The notes under the pieces: generated by a model
What the model saw: the letters and a program-made list of their open reading frames with translations, nothing else
The model's database searches: none
Told to the model about the DNA's origin: nothing
Source of the DNA: Acanthaster planci
Lineage: Eukaryota > Echinodermata > Asteroidea > Valvatida > Acanthasteridae
Reading direction: 5' to 3'
NCBI RefSeq assembly: GCF_001949145.1
Contig: NW_019091480.1
Span: 1,045,303-1,058,536 of the forward strand
Length of the DNA stretch: 13,234 bases
Program-made: the position numbers and the translations under genes
Shown: positions 5,992 to 10,892 of the stretch, one piece after another
Layout: each line of letters begins with the position of its first letter
Position numbering within the stretch: the stretch's first letter is position 1

Positions 5992-6408
5992 TTACTCCAT
6001 ATCTAAAATTGGTTCCTGTTTAGGGGGTGGAGTTGCCGCTGCGCTCGCTTCTCGTTTTGGTTGGACGCTAATTTGTTGCGCGGAACACTTGTTTCTCCAA
6101 ATTAAATAGAGTAAGATCCCAGTGATACCCAATCCACCGAGTATCAAGCTTCTGTTTTCAAAGGCTGTTTGGGTAAAGCTAGATTTTTCTTCACTCGGTT
6201 CGGCTAATTTCATCTTGACGAGTTGTTGTTTCATCTGCTTGTTATGTTCGGCTAATTTTTTACCTTGTTCTACACGCCTGGGATTTTTAGCTTTAGTAAC
6301 TGACTTAACTGCTTTTTCCGGCTGACTCACTTTGTTCTCGTTCTCGCTCTGTTGCTGATTCACTTCGTTTGTGCTCCCTCCGGTCGTACTCGCTGCGCTC
6401 GTTGACAT
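5992..6408 (-). CDS. 138-residue single-helix membrane protein with basic N-terminal domain
   Basis: The ATG at 6408 follows TTATTATAAAAGAGG. Residues 1-26 are Ser/Thr/Glu/Gln-rich and encoded by the dispersed repeat (AASTTGGSTNE). Residues ~33-70 are very basic (KAKNPRRVEQGKKLAEHNKQ), residues ~88-106 form one transmembrane helix (SLILGGLGITGILLYLIW), and the C-terminal tail is Ala/Pro/Lys-rich with another short repeat-derived stretch (REASAAA). The layout, basic region plus helix, would suit a protein bridging nucleic acid or capsid to a membrane; this is inference. Its first 104 bases overlap the 3' end of the neighbouring gene in another frame, exactly over the repeat. Confidence 0.6.
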   Translation of the reverse strand: MSTSAASTTGGSTNEVNQQQSENENKVSQPEKAVKSVTKAKNPRRVEQGKKLAEHNKQMKQQLVKMKLAEPSEEKSSFTQTAFENRSLILGGLGITGILLYLIWRNKCSAQQISVQPKREASAAATPPPKQEPILDME

Positions 6409-6886
6409 CCTCTTTTATAATAAGAGAACTTTTGTTGAATTCTAGATGTTTTGTTGTAATCAACATAGCTGTAAGTGGTGACAGGTAAACCCTGTACTTG
6501 TAACAAACTTCGGTAAGTAGGCGTCCCATCGTTTGACTGATAATCGGATCGTCGTTTAAATCTTTAGTCAACGCTTCCTCTGATTTTAAGTTGACGTTGA
6601 ATCCAAGTAGATCGATCGGGGTAGCTATTCCTAGCAAGCGAGAATACAAACTCAAAATCGAGTAGCCGAGAGTTCTAACGATTTCTTTGCCAAACTTAAC
6701 TTCGTACAAATGAAAAAGCTTTTCTTGATCTTTGGGTAACATGGCTTCAATCTCTTTAATCGAGTATTCTTTGCCGAGATACTTCTTACTTTCACCCGAC
6801 GCAACTATTGAACAGAGTCTGTCATTGTGAGACTCGTTGCTCGCTTCGATTTTTGATTCGGTAAGTATAGATTTGATGTCGTCCAT
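6305..6886 (-). CDS. 193-residue uncharacterised helical protein
   Basis: The ATG at 6886 is preceded by TATATATTTAA (so TAAATG at the start). Residues ~40-160 are a helical domain: an acidic segment SIKEIEAMLPKDQEKLFHLY (43-62), then REGULAR hydrophobic/charged helices including LGYSILSLYSRLLGIATPIDLLG, and near the end a block with ELCYKYR-like and LSPLTAMLITTKHLEF segments (residues ~128-152). I recall similar proteins (a helix ending in NLYE-like, then SMYSR and a Cys-Tyr-Tyr/Lys-Arg segment) in polinton-like elements, function unknown. The last ~35 residues (NERSEYDRREHKRSESATERERE) are encoded by the dispersed repeat and are probably a disordered tail. It overlaps the upstream 69-residue ORF by 82 bases and the downstream gene by 104. 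Confidence 0.6.
   Translation of the reverse strand: MDDIKSILTESKIEASNESHNDRLCSIVASGESKKYLGKEYSIKEIEAMLPKDQEKLFHLYEVKFGKEIVRTLGYSILSLYSRLLGIATPIDLLGFNVNLKSEEALTKDLNDDPIISQTMGRLLTEVCYKYRVYLSPLTAMLITTKHLEFNKSSLIIKEDVNERSEYDRREHKRSESATEREREQSESAGKSS
6315..6402 (-). repeat. Dispersed repeat copy read in two frames
   Basis: The coding strand (minus) carries GAGCGCAGCGAG plus the GAGTACGACCGGAGGGAGCAC core (6371-6401). It is read as NERSEYDRREH at the end of the 193-residue gene and as TSAASTTGGST at the start of the 138-residue gene. Both genes therefore use the same repeat in different frames. Confidence 0.75.
6414..6423 (-). promoter_or_regulatory. TTATTATAAA element before the 138-residue gene
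   Basis: The decamer TTATTATAAA stands 5 bases before the ATG at 6408 (minus strand). The identical decamer lies directly before the integrase start at 9797-9806 on the plus strand. It is a candidate TATA-like core promoter; inference only. Confidence 0.4.
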
Positions 6887-7014
6887 TTAAATATATACGT
6901 TTTTATTTTGTTGCAGGTGCGCTTTAAGCGTAGGTATTCAATTGTATAATAAGTTAAGTTGACTGCGATAACTAGCTGAACAACTAGCTGGATGTATTCT
7001 AGCACGGTTATCAT
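6805..7014 (-). CDS. Small (69-residue) protein with one N-terminal membrane helix
   Basis: The ATG at 7014 is preceded by GTTATAACAAA. Residues ~4-30 form one hydrophobic helix (VLEYIQLVVQLVIAVNLTYY), followed by a basic stretch (RLKRTCNKIKTYIFKW) and a polar tail. A signal-anchor type small membrane protein is the simplest reading. The last 27 residues overlap the start of the 193-residue gene, so the true end is uncertain. No family recognised. Confidence 0.45.
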   Translation of the reverse strand: MITVLEYIQLVVQLVIAVNLTYYTIEYLRLKRTCNKIKTYIFKWTTSNLYLPNQKSKRATSLTMTDSVQ

Positions 7015-7076
7015 TTTGTTATAACTAAAACAAAATTTAGTTACAACTGGGCTATGTTAGCCTAGTTATAACAAAA
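7014..7076. repeat. Nested inverted repeats in an intergenic region
   Basis: A perfect 14-base inverted repeat (7014-7027 and 7063-7076; each arm contains GTTATAAC, itself a palindrome) encloses two smaller ones: AACTAAA/TTTAGTT (7023-7029, 7036-7042) and a 10-base pair with one mismatch (7045-7054, 7058-7067). It lies between the ATPase gene end (7114) and the start codon at 7014. It could be the 3'-end hairpin of the ATPase transcript, a promoter/operator or a cruciform. Confidence 0.7.
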
Positions 7077-7113
7077 GGTAGCAAAATAAAACAAATAAAT
7101 AACTAGCTAATAA

Positions 7114-7365
7114 CTAGTTAATCAAGTAGCTAACCGGTGGTTCTGTATTTAAAACCAACTTACTAAATTTAACGTCGCGTAAATATTTTTTTATTTCTTC
7201 TCGTTTTTCGTCTGGTACTACGTCGTTTTCATCCAAACACTGATCAAACGAAGCACGGTCCTTGCAATGAAAAATTGCCGTCCAGGCGGTGTTTTCGCGA
7301 AAATCTTTTAGCACCGAGTTATACTTTTGGGTGAGTAGCCAGCAGCTGTGGAGGTAGTGCCTACC
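7114..7365 (-). pseudogene. Packaging ATPase, C-terminal part downstream of an in-frame TAG
   Basis: This frame continues directly, with no frame change, from the N-terminal part at 7366-7758 past a TAG at 7366-7368. Immediately after the stop come a GRHY segment and a hydrophobic strand ending in LLTQKY, which in A32/FtsK-like packaging ATPases corresponds to the conserved Thr/Gln sensor region (motif III). The remainder (LKDFRENTAW, then a Phe-x-Cys-Lys-Asp-Arg stretch and an acidic helix DENDVVPDEKREEIKKYL) is typical of the C-terminal region of Polinton ATPases. The GTG at 7314 is only a start-like codon. Homology continues on both sides of the stop, so this is one gene with a nonsense codon, not two genes. 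Confidence 0.75.
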
Positions 7366-7758
7366 CTAGAACGCCATTTTAGACAACGCGCACGTATTGG
7401 CACCCTTAGATTTCTTTCGGTACTTAATAAACTGATCGGCAGCACAATCATCGATAATAAATAGCGTATTTATCCCGTCGAATACTCTCTGATAGAGTTC
7501 AATCGCTTCGTTTAATTCTAGTCTTTCCCGATCTAAATCACACAGATAAACGTTGTCGTCGGTATATATCCACAGCCGTTCTAAATACGTTTTGTTTTTT
7601 AAAAGCATCGGGCAGATGATAACGATAGCTTCAAACGCGAAACGATATTCGGTCTCTAAAAGATTTAAAATCCAGTTGGTTTTCCCACTGCCCGTCTTAC
7701 CCACGATCAAGGCGCAGTGGGGGTTCTTAAATATTTCGTTCTCACTTCTCTCGTTCAT
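7366..7758 (-). CDS. A32/FtsK-like genome-packaging ATPase, N-terminal part
   Basis: Packaging ATPases of this family drive DNA into the preformed capsid. The Walker A motif GKTGSGKT is at residues 20-27 and the Walker B strand TLFIIDD at about 98-104; between them lies the usual acidic insertion. Residues 120-130 (ANTCALSKMAF) run into the TAG at 7366-7368. The product as encoded would stop before the sensor region and should be non-functional unless the stop is read through. The first residues (MNERSENEIF) are encoded by the dispersed repeat; the ATG at 7758 is preceded by TTAAATTAA. It sits directly downstream of the capsid protein gene on the same strand, the usual morphogenesis neighbourhood in this group. 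Confidence 0.85.
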   Translation of the reverse strand: MNERSENEIFKNPHCALIVGKTGSGKTNWILNLLETEYRFAFEAIVIICPMLLKNKTYLERLWIYTDDNVYLCDLDRERLELNEAIELYQRVFDGINTLFIIDDCAADQFIKYRKKSKGANTCALSKMAF

Positions 7759-7790
7759 TTAATTTAAGCGATTTTACTCGTTTTACTCTG
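7731..7790 (-). repeat. Repeat-like sequence around the ATPase start
   Basis: On the minus strand AACGAGAGAAGTGAGAACG (start of the ATPase) and AAAACGAGTAAAATCG (upstream) resemble degraded copies of the dispersed GAACGAAGTGAG repeat. The short interval between the capsid protein stop (7791) and the ATPase start holds nothing else. Confidence 0.4.
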
Positions 7791-9041
7791 CTAATAAACC
7801 AAACTCTTAAAGTTTCCGTCCTCTACCGTAAGTTGACAATCCATCACCAAGAACACATACATCGTTAGAGGCCCCGCAGTTTCAGCCGTTCTTTCCATCT
7901 GTATAGAAATGTCTCCTTCTCCACCGAGAGGCCTACCCGAACCATGGGCAGAATTGTCGTCAGAACTTCTAAAGTCGAGCCAGAGGCCGTACTTGTCTTT
8001 TAGATAGTCGGCTAAGTCTACTCCCAACAAGGATACATCCGAGACAACCCCTCTAGCCAATTCTTTATCTGAATCGCCAAAGTACTTTGTAATTTCGTTC
8101 CAATGTTGATATTCAAACAGACCCTGCGAGTACAATTGGTTGGGTTTTCCTTCAACCGTGACGACCGTCTTTGTGATGTGTGGGTTATAAAATCTTTGCG
8201 GGGTTTTGATCGTCGGTTCTCTGAATAAAATCAACACACCTTTCAAGCTTTTGATCGTCTGGTCGATGCTAATGTTCCATAGCGTGTCGCTCTTGTTTAC
8301 CACCTGTTTTTTCCACGAGTGAATCCGGTCGAATAGATAATACACCGTCTTTTTGTTTCTCAAGGTTTGAGCCAAGTCTCGATTGGTGACGACTTCGTAT
8401 TCCAAGGTCAGGTCTGAAATAGAGTACCCAGCCTCGGTATCTGACGAGTTGACCACTTTGTCGTGACCGTTAAAAGTCAGTTGATACGTCAGAGGCTCTT
8501 TAAACCAAGAAGGATAAAACGGATCTGTCAACATCGGCGTGTCTAGTGGAATCGCATAACGATTTTTAAAAGCATCGGCGATTGCCTTGTCTTTACCGTT
8601 GTTCGCGGCTTCGTTTTTGTCACCGGCGTTGAGACGTATCTTAGCCACATTTTCCTTTTCTATTCCAAAATAAGCCATATTTTTACTCTGTGACAACGGC
8701 AACCAATTGTCTTTAAAATTGTGAAACACGTCCGCATCTCGGTAACTGACGATCTTGTTCCCCTGGAGAGATATATTTATTTCAGAAACCAGGTTTCTGG
8801 CTACGTTGTTATAAACTGTCCGGTTGTCGTCTGAGGTGTCGTCTAGATCGAGTTTAAAAGCCAACTTTGCCGTGCCGGGCACCATGACTTCGTCTGCGCC
8901 TAAAGCTGGAAATTTTACGTTTAAGGTGTGACCCGCGGCTATAGTGCTCGGGTTATGGGTGATGGTGACTTCTCTCCTTTCACCTTTGATCGCACGAGGA
9001 ACTTTAAGTCGGCGATTCGGGTTTAGCTTTTTGGTGTACAT
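7791..9041 (-). CDS. Major capsid protein, double-jelly-roll type (polinton/adintovirus-like)
   Basis: Intact 416-residue ORF with ATG at 9041 and stop TAG at 7791-7793. The sequence is beta-rich with alternating hydrophobic strands. Segments fitting the polinton-type capsid proteins as I remember them include a basic N-terminus with a short Ala/Ile-Thr-x-Asn-Pro strand, an EINISLQGNKIVSYRDAD strand (residues ~88-105), a DPFYPSWFKEPLTYQLTFNG block (about 172-191), YYLFDRIHSWKK near 231-242, and a C-terminal run rich in Gly/Asp followed by MYVFLVMDCQLTVEDG (about 392-407). Two tandem jelly rolls would be expected from the size. The neighbouring packaging ATPase on the same strand supports the assignment. 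Unlike five other genes here, it has no break. A structure prediction would settle the fold. Confidence 0.8.
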   Translation of the reverse strand: MYTKKLNPNRRLKVPRAIKGERREVTITHNPSTIAAGHTLNVKFPALGADEVMVPGTAKLAFKLDLDDTSDDNRTVYNNVARNLVSEINISLQGNKIVSYRDADVFHNFKDNWLPLSQSKNMAYFGIEKENVAKIRLNAGDKNEAANNGKDKAIADAFKNRYAIPLDTPMLTDPFYPSWFKEPLTYQLTFNGHDKVVNSSDTEAGYSISDLTLEYEVVTNRDLAQTLRNKKTVYYLFDRIHSWKKQVVNKSDTLWNISIDQTIKSLKGVLILFREPTIKTPQRFYNPHITKTVVTVEGKPNQLYSQGLFEYQHWNEITKYFGDSDKELARGVVSDVSLLGVDLADYLKDKYGLWLDFRSSDDNSAHGSGRPLGGEGDISIQMERTAETAGPLTMYVFLVMDCQLTVEDGNFKSLVY

Positions 9042-9051
9042 TACTTTTATA
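9041..9051 (-). promoter_or_regulatory. TATAAAAGTAA at the capsid protein start
   Basis: On the minus strand TATAAAAGTAA runs into the ATG at 9041 and matches the element at 1637-1647. It suggests a very short leader or a promoter abutting the start codon. Inference only. Confidence 0.4.
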
Positions 9052-9062
9052 TAATATGATTC

Positions 9063-9344
9063 TTATTTTATTATTTTAAAAAGAAAAGAAAACAGAACCG
9101 CTGCAAAAAATAAATCTTCATATTTTTCACTTTGGGTCTCTAAGAGATGATCTAAAATTTCACCAAGCATCTGCTCGAGGTTGCTTTGGTCTGCTTGAAT
9201 CTCTGACAATTGATCTTTAATTTCGGTAAAACTCGCTTCAGTAATACTCGCTTCGCTCGTTGCTTGCTCGTTCTGCTCGCTTCGCTTCGTTGCTCACTCG
9301 TTCCGCTCGCTTCGCTTCGTTGCTTCGCTCGCTTCGTTATCCAT
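9063..9344 (-). pseudogene. Small coiled-coil membrane protein gene with an in-frame TGA
   Basis: Reading the minus strand from the ATG at 9344 (preceded by ATTAAATTAA, so TAAATG) gives 16 residues and then a TGA at 9294-9296. The same frame continues for 76 more residues to a TAA at 9063-9065. The first third is encoded by the dispersed repeat (NEASEATKRSERNE before the stop). The part after it has an acidic coiled-coil stretch (FTEIKDQLSEIQADQ, then LEQMLGEILDHL) and a C-terminal hydrophobic helix (DLFFAAVLFSFLFKI). That composition argues for a real gene broken by one nonsense codon, since the frame keeps coding character after it. The TGA lies inside the repeat, where other copies have CGA, so a CpG transition is one explanation. 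Downstream lies the capsid protein gene; divergently upstream lies the 9372 gene. Confidence 0.6.
9231..9338 (-). repeat. Longest copy of the GAGCGAAGCGAG repeat
   Basis: About 108 bases of interleaved GAGCGAAGCGA/GCAACGAAGCGAAGC units on the minus strand make up the 5' third of the small gene at 9063-9344. It is the longest copy in the window and contains the TGA that interrupts that gene. Confidence 0.8.
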
Positions 9345-9371
9345 TTAATTTAATATAACCTTATTTTAAAA
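9345..9371. promoter_or_regulatory. Divergent AT-rich promoter region
   Basis: Only 27 bases separate the minus-strand start at 9344 and the plus-strand start at 9372. They are almost entirely A/T (TTTAATTTAATATAACC then TTATTTTAAA). Both start codons are abutted by TTTAAA-like sequence, so a shared bidirectional promoter is likely. Inference from position and composition. Confidence 0.45.
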
Positions 9372-9467
9372 ATGGCTGGTATTGCAATGATGGTTGGAGG
9401 AGCGATAGTAAACGCCTTGGCATTCACGGGCTCAAATTTTTTATTTAGCAGTTTATCAAAAAGATAA
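9372..9467 (+). CDS. N-terminal part of a frameshifted membrane/coiled-coil protein
   Basis: A 31-residue ORF with a Gly/Ala/Met-rich hydrophobic start (MAGIAMMVGGAIVNALAF) runs into TAA at 9465-9467. The +1 frame continues at once at 9463 as the coding sequence of the next entry. The switch falls at an A5 run (9458-9462) followed by an AGA codon and the stop. The N-terminus would be a membrane or signal-like segment. I recall this start joined to a coiled-coil protein in cnidarian polinton-like elements, which supports treating the two as one gene. Confidence 0.5.
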   Translation: MAGIAMMVGGAIVNALAFTGSNFLFSSLSKR

Positions 9468-9795
9468 CAACGTCGACGAAGAACGAAAGCGTCACGACCT
9501 CGCGATGGAGCAACTGGAGCAAGCAAAACAAGAGTGGGACCAAAAACGCACGCACCTGTTAGACTTTTTAAACAAACGAATGCAGCAAGAACGTGTGAGT
9601 CAGCAAACATTTGTAAACGTAGACGAGGCCTTACGAGCTTATTCTGAATTGACCGGTAAGAACGTTGCCCCGCTACCGCCAGAGCCCAGGTTGGCTGATT
9701 TTTATGAGCCTTCTGAGGATCAAAAAATTCGCGAGTTGGTTTGGATTATATCTGGGACAGCCTTGGTGGGGTTGTTAGCTTATCGGTACTTGTAA
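9463..9795 (+). CDS. C-terminal part of the same protein: coiled coil plus C-terminal membrane helix
   Basis: The frame is open from 9463 (GAT) through the ATG at 9505 to TAA at 9793-9795. It encodes a charged coiled coil (EERKRHDLAMEQLEQAKQ, then DQKRTHLLDFLNKRMQQER), a conserved-looking Pro-rich segment (LPPEPRLADFYEPSEDQK) and a C-terminal transmembrane helix (LVWIISGTALVGLLAYRYL). With the N-terminal 31 residues it would make a ~140-residue protein with a helix at each end. Use of ATG 9505 alone would give a 96-residue protein and cannot be excluded. The integrase starts 11 bases after the stop, suggesting co-transcription. Function unknown; possibly virion membrane-associated. Confidence 0.6.
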   Translation, partial: DNNVDEERKRHDLAMEQLEQAKQEWDQKRTHLLDFLNKRMQQERVSQQTFVNVDEALRAYSELTGKNVAPLPPEPRLADFYEPSEDQKIRELVWIISGTALVGLLAYRYL

Positions 9796-9796
9796 C

Positions 9797-9806
9797 TTAT
9801 TATAAA
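9797..9806 (+). promoter_or_regulatory. TTATTATAAA element at the integrase start
   Basis: The decamer ends immediately before the ATG at 9807 and is identical to the element before the gene at 6408. It supports ATG 9807 over the upstream TTG at 9741 as the integrase start. Confidence 0.4.
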
Positions 9807-10808
9807 ATGGAGAGAGAATTTAAAAAACTATTTTATAGTCCACAGGGTTACTGGCGAGGAGAAAGCGCGGTAGATCGTCTACACGAAAAGACCGGCGCAG
9901 ACAAATCAGTTATTAAAAGCTGGCTAAAAAAGCAGGCCGTTTGGCAAATATACTTACCAAAACCAAATTACGTACCCAGACCTACAATGTTGCAATCAGA
10001 ATCGGTCGAACCTAATTACGCGCATCAGATGGACATACTTTATTTACCCTGGGACCGAGTTAAAAGAAAAACGTTTAAGTACGCTTTGACCGTAGTAGAC
10101 GTGGGTTCGCGGTATAAAGAAGCCGAACCGTTGACTAGTAAAACTGCCGACCAAGCAAGTGAGGCAATAAAGAAAATTTACAAAAGATCGCCCTTGAGTT
10201 GGCCCAAATTCGTAATGGTGGACTCGGGATCTGAATTCAAAGGCGAGTTTAAAAAGTTAATGACAAAACACGAGGTAGAAATTCAAGTGGGCGAGCCTGG
10301 GGTACACAGATCTCAAGGAATCGTGGAAAGGTTTAACCGCACCTTAGCCGAGCGTTTATTCGGCCACCAATACGCCCAAGAAATGTTAAACGTCGGTGAG
10401 CGAAACGTGGAATGGGTAGAACGTTTGCCTCAGGTCGTGAAATCGTTAAACGAAGAAAAAACGCGGTTAATCGATGCCGTGCCCGCAGAAGCCGTCAAAT
10501 CAGAGCGAGTAATCCAAACACCTAGTGCACCTGAAAAAACTACCCAAAGAGAACTTCCTCCAGACGCGGTCGTTAGGTATTTATATTACCCAGGCGAGCA
10601 AGAAGGTGGCACCGCCAGAAGGGCAACAGATCCAATCTGGTCAGTGGACGTCTATCAAATTGAAAAGCGAACTAGTCAGTTTAAACGAGTGAAAGGAAAA
10701 CGCGTCAAAACGGGCCCAACTTTGTACTATCTTTTAAACGGGCCAAATAGGAGTTTTGTCAAAGAGGAACTTCAGGTAGTACCCGAGGATACCGAATTAC
10801 CAGAGTAG
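9807..10808 (+). CDS. Retrovirus-like (DDE) integrase
   Basis: Intact, 333 residues. It would insert the element's DNA ends into host DNA, as in Polintons and adintoviruses. The catalytic triad is visible: Asp76 (HQMDILYL), Asp139 (VMVDSGSEF) and Glu174 (GIVERFNRTL). I count 34 residues between the last two, one fewer than the classical DD35E spacing. The N-terminal region (residues 1-60: YSPQGYWRGESAVDRLHEKT then IKSWLKKQ) is a short helical domain without a visible HHCC zinc motif, as in polinton integrases. The C-terminal part (WSVDVYQIEKRTSQFKRV, then YYLLNG then FVKEELQVV, ~residues 284-325) resembles the SH3/chromo-like C-terminus of Ty3-type integrases. I prefer the ATG at 9807; the upstream TTG at 9741 lies inside the preceding gene. 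It converges on the polymerase gene, with a gap of 17 bases. Confidence 0.9.
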   Translation: MEREFKKLFYSPQGYWRGESAVDRLHEKTGADKSVIKSWLKKQAVWQIYLPKPNYVPRPTMLQSESVEPNYAHQMDILYLPWDRVKRKTFKYALTVVDVGSRYKEAEPLTSKTADQASEAIKKIYKRSPLSWPKFVMVDSGSEFKGEFKKLMTKHEVEIQVGEPGVHRSQGIVERFNRTLAERLFGHQYAQEMLNVGERNVEWVERLPQVVKSLNEEKTRLIDAVPAEAVKSERVIQTPSAPEKTTQRELPPDAVVRYLYYPGEQEGGTARRATDPIWSVDVYQIEKRTSQFKRVKGKRVKTGPTLYYLLNGPNRSFVKEELQVVPEDTELPE

Positions 10809-10810
10809 CT

Positions 10811-10892
10811 TGGGTTCGTTCGTTCTCACTTCGTTCGTTCTCCCTTCGGTCGTACTCGCTGCGCTCGTAGCTCGCTCGTTACACTCGCTCGC
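10811..10892 (-). repeat. Dispersed repeat at the polymerase C-terminus and in the intergenic gap
   Basis: On the minus strand this contains GAGCGAGTGTAACGAGCGAG, the GAGTACGACCGAAGGGAG core (10840-10867) and GAACGAACGAAGTGAG. The core differs from 6374-6401 at 1 of 28 bases. Here it is read as RVRPKGERTK, the third possible frame of the core. Confidence 0.8.

Noticed and set aside
6305-6886. Adenovirus-type maturation protease
   Set aside because: No His...Asp/Glu...Gln...Cys arrangement typical of adenain is visible here or in any other ORF of the window.
7114-7314. Independent 66-residue gene downstream of the ATPase
   Set aside because: It is in the same frame as the ATPase N-terminal part, separated by one TAG, and carries the family's C-terminal motifs.
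9350-9610. Minus-strand ORF of 86 codons
   Set aside because: It is antisense to the coiled-coil gene at 9372-9795, whose two frames have clear coding character.
9741-9806. TTG at 9741 as the integrase start
   Set aside because: It lies inside the preceding gene; ATG 9807 directly follows a TTATTATAAA element and begins the conserved N-terminal region.
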